Assembly (NCBI GenBank): GCA_028554645.1
Contig: JAQOOI010000076.1
Location: 1,426,001-1,490,000 of the forward strand
Reading direction: 5' to 3'
DNA from: Omphalotus guepiniiformis
Taxonomy: Eukaryota > Basidiomycota > Agaricomycetes > Agaricales > Omphalotaceae
Length of the DNA: 64,000 nucleotides
Under the pieces are notes generated by a model. The model worked only from the letters and a program-made list of their open reading frames with translations. It did not search any database and was not told the origin of the DNA. The translations under genes were made by a program, and so were the position numbers. This document shows positions 24,154 to 36,447 of the stretch, in pieces; position 1 is the first letter of the stretch, and each line of letters starts with the position of its first letter.

Positions 24154-24770
24154 GGCTGAGTGGGGTCCACTCGCCACAATTGACAATGGCCCAATAAGCT
24201 ATATGGCTTTACCCGATAAGGCAATTTCACACAACAGCTTTTCTATTTTGTCAGACTTGCTGTTAGCAAACTGGCTAGGCACCAACTGTAACTGTGGCAT
24301 CTCAACCTGGACTCACATCTGATAAGTAATCTCCCGGAGAATTTCCAAGCTTTTGTAACGGATGACAAGAGGTTCCGGTTCGAGGAATGAACAGCTATGT
24401 GTAGGGTCCGATGCCGACGAAAAAAGTAAAGGCAGTGCTTTGTTGAGTTGTCATTGTCAGCGGGCCCAGTTTTCATAGCATAGGAAAGTAGAAGAATGAC
24501 GGTGCCGTGCGGGAACCGCTGCGCTTGTTATGGGCATCTTTCAACAGCAGTGACTGGAAAATACCAATGCGCAGCCTGCCAACTTCGGTTCATCGTTCAA
24601 CCCCAGCTGCCTGCAAGCTCCTGTATAAACTCGGAAGATCTAGATCGCAACAGAAGCAGAAGGAGTTTAAGTATTCATTTGTTGAGTACTTAAGTTGAGT
24701 AAGTACAGCAGTTTCAGTGACTTCGGGCCATAGGGGTCATCAAAGATTAGCATCGAGTTCGAGGTAACGC

Positions 24771-24920
24771 ACACCGAAAGGAGATGAGATTAATCAACAC
24801 AAAAACTTTTTAGAAAATCAAAGCGCCCCCGGCGGGACTACTATATATGGGAATCCCGCCGGGGGCGCTTTAATTTTCTAAAAAGTTTTTTCTTTTATTA
24901 ATCTCATTTCTTTCTCGTGT
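24771..24920. repeat. Long near-perfect hairpin (foldback) element
   Basis: Left arm 24771-24837 and right arm 24854-24920 are reverse complements around a 16-nt AT-rich loop (24838-24853). The innermost 18 bp (AAAGCGCCCCCGGCGGGA and complement) are perfect and very GC-rich. The next block (AAAAACTTTTTAGAAAAT) has a single mismatch nearby. The outer block (GAGATGAGATTAAT against GAAATGAGATTAAT) has one. Matching fades beyond 24781/24910. The unit sits 190 bp upstream of the lectin ATG. No flanking duplication was found. It may be a MITE, the relic of a foldback transposon, or a structured RNA. Confidence 0.85.
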
Positions 24921-25109
24921 GACGGGTGAAACGCGTGGCCTTGTTTTCTCAAGGCGGCACGTGGCTTTCATCATATTTCTCCTCCGTGCTCTGCTGGTTG
25001 CAGCGAGCTGAGTTATAGCAGACGTGTCCTGAATTATCCAGCTCCAGTTTGCTCGGCTTCTACCAATTCATTCTCAAAGAAGGGTGTCTTTGTCTACTCT
25101 ATACCGAGA

Positions 25110-26888
25110 ATGTTTTCAATTGCAAGAAGTTCTCTATCACTTTCGTTTCTGGCGTTTTGGCTATGTCTGGGACATGTGTGGGCTGCTGGAGAGCCTTCGA
25201 CGAAATTAGGGAACCAGACAATTGACAGAGTAAGTGTAATCTTCTTTAATGTTGGAACGGTGGAGCTTTAATAGCGCAGAGACGTCTAATTCATCGATCG
25301 AGTTGGACGGTTGTCACTTCTACCGTTGAATTCGCTGGCTAACCATGCTATGCTTCCTATCCAGACGGTGCAGTTGCGCACACACTCGCTCTTTGCCCCA
25401 TACATAGATCAAGATCTACAAAACCGGTGCGTTCATTGCGGTTTATTACGCTAGACTTTTTGATACCAACTTCATTGGATGCTCTTTCAGATGGTGGGAC
25501 TTTGGTGCAGATTCCTATGTTGTACGTCTCTCTGCAACCTCAAGGATGCTGATGAGAAGAGCTAAAATGTTCGCTGCTTCCTAGAATACGAATAAGCATA
25601 TACGCCTAACACGAAACCGACCTTCGCAAATGGTACTTTCCATCGCTTCTCTCTAATTTGCACCGACTCAACACACTATGTCAAGGGTTGGTTATGGTCC
25701 CGCTTACCTCTCACATCTTCCAATTTCATCATCGAAATCGAGTTCAAAGTACGCGTACCTTCCTCAAGTTCTCGCAGTATCTCTGAAATTTCGTCTTCTT
25801 CAGGTGTATGGAAGTTCAAGCCATCTTTTTGGTGATGGACTAGCTATCTGGCTCACAAAAGAGCGTGCGCAGCCTGGTCCGGTCTTTGGAAGCAAAGGTG
25901 TGTGTGCTTTCTCAATCATTTCCTCGTGTGATTTGTGCTCAACTAGGAATGCATAGATCAATTCGAGGGTTTAGGGATATTTCTAGATACGTTTGTATCT
26001 GTTTCAGAAAACCCTCTTACCTCCGTATACATCTGATCATGATCCCATTTCAGATATGCAAACGCCCGACACACCTTTTCGTTCCCTCGTATCACATCTA
26101 TGTTAGGTGATGGCAAAACGTCATACAACTATGCTAATGATGGAGATGGTCAAGAGATTGGCGCATGCTCAGTGAGTCATCCATAGCCTCTCCCCTCGTC
26201 AAGCAAGCTTCTTTAACTCTCGTGTAGGCCAACTTCCGAAGAACAAACGTTGCTACAAAGCTCAAAATTACCTATGTCAAAGACAACTTCCTAGATGTAC
26301 GTCGGACCAAGGCGTCCTCTACAGCAGTCACTGATCTGATTTTGTTCCGCAGGTCAAAGTACAATATAAAGCCTGTAAGCGCTCTATGCGATGAAGAAGG
26401 ATCTTGACATTTGTTTCTAATTCTGTTCGATTTTTTCTGATTTCTGTAGGGGATGAATGGACGGATTGCTTCTATGCAGAAGGTGTTTCTCTGCCGCAAG
26501 GACCGTATCTTGGATTCTCAGCTATGACTGGAGACGTATCCGATTCTCATGAGTGAGAATTGAAATTTCTCCCAAATATCTTTCCTGTTACCCTTACATG
26601 CATTACATTAGCATTATCGCTGTCTCCACCTACTCCGCAATCACTGGTACGGCTTCCAATAAAACGAAGCAAAAAGGAAAATCAGGGTTTGGCGGTTCGA
26701 CTTCGTCTGGAGGATGGACGGGATTCTTCTTCAAGTTATTCCTATTCTTAGGTGTTTGCATTGGTGGGTACTATGGCTGGATGGAGTATCAACGAAGAAA
26801 TAGGTATGGTGGTATGGGGATGCCTATGGGCGGTGGAGGCGCATTTGGCAGGTTCGGTGGGGTGTACTCCGATGCTAAACGATTCTGA
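25110..26888 (+). CDS. L-type lectin of the VIP36/ERGIC-53 family, type I membrane cargo receptor
   Basis: A twelve- to thirteen-exon gene. A signal peptide (MFSIARSSLSLSFLAFWLCL) precedes the leguminous-lectin-like domain: THSLFAPYIDQDLQNRWWDF, VNTNKHIRLTRNRPSQMGWL, HLFGDGLAIWLTKERAQPGP, FEGLGIFLDTYANARH and YNYANDGDGQEIGACS, which covers the calcium and mannose-binding loops of the family. LGFSAMTGDVSDSHDI closes the domain. A single membrane span (FFFKLFLFLGVCIGGYYGW) leads to a Gly/Met-rich cytosolic tail ending DAKRF. Such lectins capture high-mannose glycoproteins for ER-Golgi transport. The tail lacks a KKxx signal but ends in basic-aromatic residues. No stalk coiled coil is present, so VIP36-like is favoured over ERGIC-53. 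Confidence 0.92.
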
Positions 26889-27520
26889 TGTTTTATCTAC
26901 GGGATTGCGTTTACGCTGTAATTTACATATATAATCGCGTGAAGTATTATATGGAAGCATTATATGGAAGCAATTAGAACACCTGAAGCTTATAGGACCT
27001 CCGACCGACAAGTATAAGCACGAACATAATGATAGAATATGATACAGCTCTTCATTTTTATTTAATTGTCGAGGTTCGCGCGAGTTGTATACATATATAC
27101 TTGATCATCTACTTGCAGGATGGGAGAAGATACTACACTACTATACTAATGCTACGGGGAAAAATGTGGTAATGAGATATGCAACTACGATGAATACGGT
27201 GAGGGCAAAGAAAAGGCATTCTGAGATGTCATCGTCAGGCATAAGAAACATAGACACCTACAATGACAAGAGTTTATATCACAATGGAGACAGGAAAAGA
27301 CAGGAAGGAGAAAAAAGACTACTGCTACGATATGTATGTAATGACTACAGCTACTAAAGGATCCGATGCAAGAGATGCGAGAAAAAAATATGTAACTACT
27401 GAGAGAGGGACGATGAGAAATGTATGTACCCAAAAGATTGAGGCAAAGAGGTGGAAGTAAGAGAAGGACGAGATAAAACGAAAAAGGCTGCGAATTGAGT
27501 CCATGGTTGAAGACTTGCCC
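26889..27520. other. Convergent intergenic region with a 13-bp tandem repeat
   Basis: The unit ATTATATGGAAGC occurs twice in tandem at 26946-26971, in the 3' region of the lectin gene. Nothing else is recognised in these 632 bp. Confidence 0.4.
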
Positions 27521-30500
27521 TCAGACACCGTAGCGCGTTGCCAGCCGTTCCTGAATAACAGGCGGGAAAGCAGCCACTTGAGCGGCCCAACCTGCTTCGT
27601 CATGTTGCTTGAAACCTTGTAAGAGGGTCGTAAACATATTATTGAGCTCCGGCGACGGTTGATTCCAACGGACGATAGAATTGCAGAACCACAGGAGGCT
27701 CTGTAAATGATGTCATCAGAACATACAATGTGGAGTAAAAACGCACTAATCCATACCTTAGCGATACCAGCCGGATTGACTTGCACCATAGTACACAATC
27801 CTCGGAATGCAGAATCCTTCTCTTCATTGTCTCGGATCTCATACAAGGCCTGACACCAGGCTTGCGCGAACTCTGGAAGATGAGGCGCGACCAAAGCAGG
27901 ATGCATGAGCCCAATGCGACCGATAGAAACGGCAGCATTCTCATGAAGACTACGAGGAGCCTTGGGGTGCAAGAGGATGGGAATGAGTCGAGAAATCAAC
28001 GGGTTGACCCATTGCTGGAACTCAGGATCGTCTGGGTTGCAAAGTAAGTTAGTGCTCAAATGAAGACAAAAAAAATTACGTACCTCGGCCATAGCGAAGC
28101 GCAACTTCTCCTACCGACCACGCAGCATTATTTGATGCGCTGACGAACTCAACCTTGGGTTCGGGGTCCAGCTGCAGCGTCAATTCACTCATGATACCGG
28201 GCATGAACGGCCGAAGAATCGTGAAACATCCCATGGCCATATCTCCCACAAGAGCATATGCAGATTGACGCACGGGCGCTTGTGGGTGCTTCAGGCAAAT
28301 CGTCAGCAAAGTCAACAGATTTGGTTGGGTCTGATTAATTAACTGTTCCAGAGCCATCCCAAGACCCTGCGTCAAACCTGAAAGAAGATCAAGTGCGACT
28401 ACGAGGAACGACTTGTCAGGCTCGTCCAGTTCCGGATTTTGCTGGAATGCCTGATACTGCAAGAGAGACGTATGTATGATCGAGCAGCACCGGTCAAATA
28501 CGGGGGGCGCGTAAGGCACAAACGACGTGCCCATTGCAATGGTAACAGACGCAAGACACTGTAGAAACAGTAAGCACGGGGTGACGAGAATGTCCAAGGT
28601 AACATACCTCAAGAAGAGGTATCAAGTCGATATCGTCGTCCTTCAACTTTGCCCAACGGTTTGTTAACGGTGGCATCAGGATTTCGACATAGGTGGGATT
28701 TGAGAGTTCACGACCAACAGCATCCGCCAATGTGCCTACCGCATCATACAAGATCAACATATTCTTATGCTGATACTTGTCGAAAGCAAAGACCAGGTTG
28801 CGAAGCACGGGTTCTAAATACGGGGCAAGCTCGATACCTGCATCCTCCTCGAGAGTGGCAAATGCGCTGCAACCAGCCTCTTGAACACGTTTATTGTTGT
28901 CGAGAACCATACGAAGAAGCTAGAATACAGATCAGTTTTGCTCAATCGTAGGGAGACTTGAAGCGCACCCCCTCCATCGTTGGAATAAAGTATTTTGTCT
29001 TGTGATCATCCGAGATAGGTTGTGTGGTCCAGCTAGCGTACCGCCCAAGAGTCCAGCAAGTTATTGACCTGACAAGGGGCTATACGACACATGAGCTCGA
29101 ACTTCAGCAGACGGAGATAACAAAGAACCTTGGTGTCATTTAAAGTATTGATGAGGTATGGTACGAGAGTAGGAAGGTGAGGTTCAATTGCTTCAATGCA
29201 TCCTATGGTTTCCAGAAGAGTCAATAGACTGAATGAGTGGGTAAATTTGAAATCACCTTCAGCCATAGCACCTAATGCAAGAATACCGCTTTCCCGCTGG
29301 AGCCAATCGTTACTCCAAAGCTTATCCTTTAACGGCCCGAGAAGTACATTCAATAATTCGCCGCTAAATCGGACCGCAAGTACATCAAGAGCTGCTGCGG
29401 CGCACTTGCGAAGGTTCCACTCGGTCGACATTTCATCCACGAACTCATCGTCATCTAGATAGTCCTCTTCTTCATCCGAGTCAATAGTCTCTTCCCCATA
29501 CGCGCCAATACGAGGTTTCGGCGCCTCAGTCGATTCTCCATTGGCGTCGCGATCGTAGCCGTGCGACTTACCACCGTAGTGGCGTGGTTTGATGTCGGTA
29601 TCCTTGTCGGGTACAGCTGTATCCTCCGCATCACCCTCGAGCCACAGTAAATCATCCTCTCCATATATCATGCAGTCCAACAAGACAGGTGCAACCTTGC
29701 CGAGCAGAGGCTGCAAATATGGTGCCAACTCCACATCCTCAGCAAAAGTGAGCCAGAACTCACATGCCTCAAGAGCAACGTTCTCGTTTTTGTCTTTGGT
29801 TGAATACAGCATATATTCGGCTACATGAGCCATTTCTGGCATGAGCTTTTCAGGGCGTGCAGCAAGTAGCAGCACCAGCGCCTGACATACGTGTCGACGT
29901 ACTGAAGGATCGTCATCGGATGCTCGCCTGAATAGACAGGCAATGAATGCATCAATGTGGACGAATAATGACTGGCAATTGACCGGCACGAAATAAGATA
30001 GACATGCAACTGCGTGTGATCGCATCTTTGACGACGGGTGATCAGCGAGGGTCAGGAATTTGGGTATCATGTAGTCCAATGGTCGAGTACCACCTATCTC
30101 GACGTCCAATTTACGCGGGTAATCTTCACAAGCTTTTTCAAGGACGTTGAAAGCGGCCTGGTGGAATTTACGTCAATAGAGTAAAATCTGGATATAATGT
30201 TGTAGAACACACTTCTTGCTTATCCAGATCTTGCAGATCTAGCATATTCACAAGCTGCGACAGGCACTCCGGCCAGTTCCTGGGCTCGAGTACACCAAGG
30301 AATGAAACGATGTCTTGCCCGGCGGCGTTGCGAATCATCACAGATGAGTCATCGAAAGCTCGGAGGACTGCCGCCTTCACGTACTCTGCAACTTCAGGAG
30401 AAGAGCTCAAGATCAATCGTGCATTGTTTTTCAAAAGATATCCAGCAATCGTTCGGATTCGCTCCTCCTCCTGTGTCATAGCGGTAAGGATATGCGCTAA

Positions 30501-30711
30501 GTAGGCAATATAGTCCGGGACGCGAGTGAAACTATTCAGTTTCTAGATATCAAGATTAACATAAGGGAAAAATCTGCGTGTACCGCAAGTTTCATTGGTG
30601 GCGACTTACTTGAGTGATATTTCGTTGGACGGTTACATTCATGTCAGTCGATTCGTGTATAGTCGTCAAAATTTCCTGCAATCCTGCAGGCTGAGGATTC
30701 CAGGCAGACAT
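27521..30711 (-). CDS. KAP104: Transportin / karyopherin beta-2 (Kap104)
   Basis: A multi-exon gene starting [15 protein letters not shown] at 30711 and ending RLATRYGV at 27521, near 900 aa. HEAT repeats run throughout, for example [59 protein letters not shown] and [20 protein letters not shown]. The acidic H8 loop is clear ([16 protein letters not shown], then [16 protein letters not shown]). Kap104 imports PY-NLS cargo such as hnRNP-type proteins into the nucleus and releases it on Ran-GTP binding, with the acidic loop driving release. A telomere-like TTAGGG box lies about 116 bp upstream. Confidence 0.94.
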
Positions 30712-33123
30712 ATTGAGGTAGAAACGCGTTCAAATACAGGAAATCGTCAATAAAAGAGAGAAAGAGGTAGACGATGAATAAAGGATCTAGCTAGACTTTC
30801 TTTGCTGATGTTGACTCTCATCATCCCTTAGGGTTAGGGTTGCATGATCAGGTCACGTTTTAGATTCGATTCGGGCTTATAGATCTGAACTTTTTACTTT
30901 CCGCATCTCGACTGAGGTATTATGAAACAAGGACAGCAAGTACTATACGTAGAAGAGTGTCAGCGCTGAAGCGTTTCCAATCGTTCAACTTGTACGCTTG
31001 CAGTTATCCCCAAGGTAGCTGTTGGGTAGCTGCCGGTGACCGACTTCAAGAATCACATCAAAATGATTTGTTAACAAGCAAACGTTCCAGAAGCTAGGAT
31101 CTGACTAGGATCGATCCGTGCCGAGTTTCCAAGACTCAAAGTATTCACCAACTTTCCGGACCTGTTTCCTACCGTCCAATAGTGGGAATCGATTCAACTA
31201 TGATATGGAGCTGTGCGTGAAGGTATGATAGTGCCAGTGACCTGAGTGAACGTTCGCGGATATCTTGACAAGTTTAGGATCCGGCATTTCGACATCTTTC
31301 ATCTTGATGGTGTTGGGTTGATCAGCAAGTATTCATGAAATGTATACACCAAAGATGGTAGCTCACGAATGATATTCAGTTCAGGCCCCAGTGAGCCAGC
31401 CGCTGGCTACTTTGAGATACCTAGCTCGAATAATTATGAAGGATTGCAGGTGAAAACTCCGACGACCTCCATACCAAAACTAGAAAGATAGAGAAGAGAA
31501 GCAAGATCGGAGTGCAACAAGAATAAACCCGTGAGGTGTGCGACTGGATAAACCCATTTCCCACTGCCAACAGCTGCCAACCCCCTAGAAGGCGGTCCCT
31601 TGCAGTTGTTTATGCATCACATCTGAAGCTGTCCGTCAGAAAACACGCTGCTAGGGAGTTTGGAGCGCGAGACAGCCTCATGGGCTCAGATCCTCTCAGT
31701 TCAGCTTTGCCTCGGTATCGGTACCGGTGCGGCACTACCGAGGCCATTCGCTGTAAGAGAAAGATGGGGGAGTCATTTTGAACTGCACTGGCGAAAAATA
31801 GTCCAGACCACGGTTAGACATGTTCGTATTGAATACATAACAGAATATGGTAGTACCTTCCTCACCAGTGACCACGCCACCATCACTGAAGAACAAGAAG
31901 CATTTCAATCACGGCACGCTCCTGGAGTGCTATTCCATCCAGATACCAACATCGTGGCTGAGATATGACAGGATATGACATGATCCGCCGGGTATATATC
32001 GAGTTCATAGCCTGCGCTGGCCTGATGAAAATGGTTTAATGGAGAGGACATTTGGGAGGGCACGTATATTGGATTCGAGTTTCACCCGGCATGGCCGCAT
32101 GTCCCAGTAATACTCTCAGGGAAACCTGCAAGGTATCGGCACTGTACTTGATGTACTTCGATATCAGAACAGCGCGGCAAGCAAACCTAATCGTTACTCA
32201 CTACAGCTGTGGCCAAAGGGAAGCCTGGGACAATCATATATGTGAAGAAGGTTATCTGTAGGTACGAAAACATCCGAGTCTGGACTCAAGAGATACAAAG
32301 CGTAGAATCTGAGTGACAATTACTGTATAGTCAGCCACAGAGGACAGCCACCACCATAATGCTTACTAAGAACTTGCTTCCACATGGCTTATCGTGCCTC
32401 CCAGTGCCTACATACAAGAATTCTGTTCTGAAGTGGTGCCTCCAACTTGATGACCACCAAGCCGCAGCCACTGAGAGGTTCATTCTTTAAAGTGTAGGTT
32501 TCCTAGGTGCGCTTCAATCACTGCAGCTCTAGTCGCTCAACGTTTGCTCAACCTTCGACACCAGATGCTCATGATGTTGATTCATATCAAAGCCCTGATA
32601 AGGCAAGCGCGCTGCGGTAGAATCGATACTGTCTTAGCAAGTCCGAATGAAGATAAGAATTGCTATTCACGCGCACCATCTGTTAAGATACAACTCTTCA
32701 TCAGAGTCTACATGTGCCAGGCTGCGTAGAGGACTAGAGGACCTCATTTGGAAGCAAAGGACTTGGGATTGAGTCATCGACCAGCAGTGCGCCTCGAGTG
32801 TCTGCGCCTCATCTCCACAAAGGTACTTTCTCGATTTCAAGATACAACCCTTACAGTCTGCACATGAACGAAGAGTTCGTACTATGTAGTAAGCTTTACT
32901 AGCACCACTGACTCCAGGCGACTCCGCATTGGCACTGCATGGCGTCCTGCAAACCCCTTACTTGCACAGCCAGACGAGTTTTCATCAAAGCTTAATCGAT
33001 AATTCTGCTGATTCAAATACATAAATACCCCCCCTAGCTAAAGTCACCAATACTTTTCTCCAGGTAAACATTCCTCCTCATCGTAATACAAGGAAGTTCA
33101 TCTAAATCCAAACCACAGGAAGC
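30712..33123. other. Gene-poor 2.4-kb region
   Basis: Except for the telomere-like box near the KAP104 end, I find no gene. Frames at 31536-31968 and 32052-32261 are short, lack introns that extend them, and match no family I recognise. The region could contain decayed sequence. Confidence 0.35.
30827..30840 (+). promoter_or_regulatory. Telomere-like box, two TTAGGG units
   Basis: The sequence TTAGGGTTAGGGTT sits about 116-130 bp upstream of the KAP104 start codon. Internal TTAGGG boxes are known binding sites of Tbf1/TRF-like Myb factors in fungal promoters. Here the role is inferred from motif and position only. Confidence 0.5.
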
Positions 33124-33773
33124 ATGGACCTCACTCTTCAGCACCATAACCTGATGAACACGACGTTCTTCACCCCAGACTCCGTCCCTCTTTATACCAC
33201 TTATACCGGCATAGCTATTTTCGGAGCCAAACCAACTTTGATACAGAAACTACTTGGTCCTCCGCAAAACCAAACAGCCGAAATGGCAACAGTGGAAGTG
33301 CACAGTTGGTCCTCGGATATTGTTTCGGTGTGGGGAAACCTAGTTGGTGGGCTGCATCGACCTATGATGACCGAGTACGTGCAACTATTCTATCAGCGGA
33401 ATACTCGAGTGCTCAAGGTCATGCTCCTTTACTTAGAAGCATAGAGTGGATCGGACCCGACGGAAAAGCGTACAAATGGAAACACCACATCGGTGGAGAT
33501 TGGTCTGTAAGTTTACGTCGTCACGATCTACAAAACGTATCGACACTCAAAAAATCTCGCATGCAGCTTGTGTCTCGCTCTCATTCCAATCACGATCTAG
33601 CCTACTTTGACTCTGGACGCACGTTGGGTATACCTACTAAAACAGCTACACTTCGAGTTGGTCCGGAAGTGCTACATATCTTGGACCAAATGATTGCCAC
33701 GCTGGTTTTCGCAGAGAAAAAGTACCGGCAGAGGCAGAGAGCTAAAAGTAACGCTGGTGCGGCGAGTACTTAA
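33124..33773 (+). CDS. DUF6593-type basidiomycete protein
   Basis: The N-terminal part (MDLTLQHHNLMNTTFFTPDS; QTAEMATVEVHSWSSDIVSV) and C-terminal part (WIGPDGKAYKWKHHIGGDWS; TATLRVGPEVLHILDQMIAT; FAEKKYRQRQRAK) together show the DUF6593 layout, about 190-210 aa. The two halves are in different reading frames. A 98-nt intron from the GTGGGC at about 33351 to the CATAG before 33447 joins them in frame, but a one-base frameshift near 33330 is also possible. The family is abundant in Agaricomycetes and has no established function. A decayed copy follows directly downstream. Confidence 0.65.
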
Positions 33774-33994
33774 TGTCTTGTTCTTTATTTCTTACTATGC
33801 ACTTGTAACATTACCACGTATACATGAGAGAAGATTACATATATCCTGTACTCGTTGAAGTCTGAGCTCCAACGTCCTCTTTTCGAAGCAGTGGACAGGT
33901 GATGTCAGAGCACTTGCGCTGTCTCCTCACGAAATTCATCTCCCGAGCTCGACTAGAGTCCAGCGAGCTTCTCAGCCTACCTCTCAAAGTTAAG

Positions 33995-34660
33995 CTCAGA
34001 GCTCCAACCTTCGAGACTGAACTGATCAACCTTACCATGCAACACAATTTCATGGACACAACCTTGATTTCCCCCTCTTTACAATTTCCAGACCCGCGAA
34101 GCATTCTTCGGAACCAAGCCAAATTCAGACGTTCTTGGCGACCCGCAAACCAATCAGCACAGATGGAAACGTCGAACTGTGAGGGTAAAAACCCTGCCTA
34201 TCGGTAGAGTTCAACGAGTCGGGCTTTCTCATATGTTGATCCAGTAAGTATCATTTGGGGTTGAACCGGACGACGTGGTGTTAATGTTATCATCGGATTT
34301 TGACTTCACCTTTCTTTGGCATCGTCGACGTTGACGTCGTCTCGGGTGAATTCAAGCTCGACGGAAGCACATATAGGGTGGAAACACCTTCTCGGTGGGG
34401 ATTGGTCTGTGTGTCCAGTTCTCGGATATGCACTGCAGTGCGGAGCGTACGAACACTAGCTCTCCAACATCTCATATCTTGTTTTCCCCGTTCCGGTCAC
34501 AATCCCGCCTACTTGGACGCTGTGACGTGCACTGGGGCCCATGAATGCTGTACTTCGAGTCCATCCCGGCGCATCGAATATCCTAAATCACATAACTCAC
34601 CTTGGTGTATGCAGTGAAAAGGTATCAAAGAAAGAAGAACGCTGCCAACGGTTCAAGAAT
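33995..34660 (+). pseudogene. Decayed tandem copy of the DUF6593 gene
   Basis: Stretches match the upstream gene in the same order. These are ACCATGCAACACAATTTCAT with MDTTLISP (compare MNTTFFTP), a segment reading FFGTKP (compare IFGAKP), CCGCAAACCAATCAGCACAG (compare the QNQTAEM region), a TGGAAACACC...GGTGGGGATTGGTCTGT block (compare KHHIGGDWS), and KRYQRKKNAANGS (compare KKYRQRQRAKSNAG). The matching pieces fall in different frames and are separated by stops, so this is best read as a pseudogene, though an unusual intron pattern cannot be excluded. Confidence 0.6.
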
Positions 34661-35185
34661 TAGCTCGCCTTCAGAATACTTTATTGAAAGAAAACTTTTT
34701 GGTCTTTTGGCCTGGCGACCATGTCCGCTTCAGGTCACGGTAGACATGATCCTGTATGCCCAATCGTTAACGGTAACGACGCTCAATACTAGATAGAACC
34801 TCTCAATTACATGCTTGAGGCAGACAATATGACAAGAGAGTCGAGACGATGAGTAAAGGTGAAGAATCGTTGGACTGCGTCCAATCAGAAGCACGTGCTT
34901 AGACTCAGTATCGGGCCAATGCGGAGGAACTAGTAGGAAGATGCAAGATGTAAAATTATTTGTTTGAATGTACAATGCGAGTCAATAAGTACAGCGACAG
35001 ATGTTGGAAAATACGCTCTACCTCCGCTTTCACAGTGCAAGCCCATCATGATACATACAAATCTATGATCCTCATAAAATCCGATATATCCTATCCAATC
35101 AACGAAAGTCCATGACAGTCGACAGTCCATGCGCGTGATCCACCATGCACTCTCCGAGCCAGAGGCTGGATTTGTCTCGATTCGC
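34661..35185. other. Intergenic, no gene recognised
   Basis: These 525 bp between the DUF6593 pseudogene and the end of SFC1 contain only short unsupported frames. Confidence 0.4.
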
Positions 35186-36447
35186 CTACTCCGAATAAGC
35201 GCTACCGTCGGTGGTAGGCTTCATCTTCTCAATCACACCGCTAATCCTCTCATAGACTGCGAAAACAATTGCCTGCCCGGGTGCGACACGTAGGATACGC
35301 GGAGTTATGCCCTTGTAGAACGACTTCACGCCTTCGGCTTTCCACATGTCATCCGCGATGGCGACGATACGAGATACGGCAGAAACGCCGGGGGTGGCGG
35401 TAGACTTCTGTAAACCTGGGCGAAGGCTTTAACGCCGAGAAAGAATAAGCGGTGGGATGAGAGGACGTACGAGTTTTTATCGTGTCAATAGGAGCGTTAG
35501 ACAGCGGTCCTGCAGCGCCTGATAGCAGACCAATCAACATATGTTGATATGATGGAAGATCCTGCAACTCTGGCTGCAACTGATGTACGAATTTCTTTAC
35601 TTCTTGGTACACAGTAAAGTTCGCGCCTAACGAGTAAAGAGCATGGTAAGATATACGAGATTTCATCCAAGCACAACAAAACTCGCCTTGATTGGTCGCT
35701 TGCCTTAGCGCTGTTAAACTGACTCCTCTGTATAACGTCGAGAAACCCTCTTCTCTAACAATCGTATAGACTGCGTGTCCTGCATTCCGATACCTCGGAA
35801 TTTCCAACGGATCCGCAAGCGAGTGCTGTTGCGCCTGCAATCGTATTTTCACCACCTCCATAGGCGTGACCACTGCAACAGCTTCCGTTGTCCCTGCTCC
35901 AAGTCCCGCAATGAAAATGTTACTTGTGCTGGTTTTACCGGTCTCAGAATCGGCGAGCCAATTTTTGTAGGCCTCAAAACTAGCGAAGCGAATGGCCATT
36001 TTAGGAACGATGCCAGACAGCACTGCACCAAGACCTTTGTACAGCGCGAGAGGTGTTTCTCGGCGCACGATGTAGACACCGGTGGCGAAGAAACCGCGAG
36101 GTTTTGTCTGCAGACATGGAAGGTTAGCTAGTTGAATTTTCGAAGGAGGGCGAGGTGTAATGCATTGATATGAGGGCCCACTTCCACATCGGAAAGGGCC
36201 GTCATCGCGTAGAGAAACGGACTGATACATACCCCTGGTACACGGCCAGACTTTGAAAGCTGCATTCGCACTTTGATAGTATCGAGAGGCTGACATACCA
36301 GCTACGATACGAATCCGAGTCAGGATACATCGCGAATGGCGAGAGAGAAGAAAGAGAAAGACACACCGCTTCGCATGCACCAGCGATTCCACCCGCCGTG
36401 ATATGTGTAGCGAACCCTACGGGTTTCTTGTTACCGTTTCTTGACAT
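35186..36447 (-). CDS. SFC1: Mitochondrial succinate/fumarate carrier Sfc1/Acr1
   Basis: A mitochondrial carrier with three repeats, starting MSRNGNKKPVGFATHITAGG at 36447 and ending TTDGSAYSE. The signature motifs are QPLDTIKVRMQ-type (partly in the first intron-flanked exons), TPMEVVKIRLQAQ and APIDTIKTRLQK. Carrier-specific blocks match Sfc1 closely: LYKGLGAVLSGIVPKMAIRF, LYRGVSLTALRQATNQGANF, YKGITPRILRVAPGQAI and FAVYERISGVIEK. The protein exchanges cytosolic succinate for mitochondrial fumarate, linking the glyoxylate cycle to gluconeogenesis during growth on C2 compounds. It is encoded by several exons; the block ATNQG joins to ANFTVYQEVKKF across an intron. Confidence 0.94.

Larger units (their letters stand above)
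24053..25109. other. Intergenic region holding the hairpin
   Basis: Apart from the TATA box of the C2 gene and the hairpin, nothing coding is recognised. The lectin promoter must lie between the hairpin and 25109. Confidence 0.4.

Noticed and set aside
31660..31968. Possible decayed transporter
   Set aside because: A phrase resembling a membrane-transporter helix (LCLGIGTGAALP) was seen, but no ordered second motif followed.
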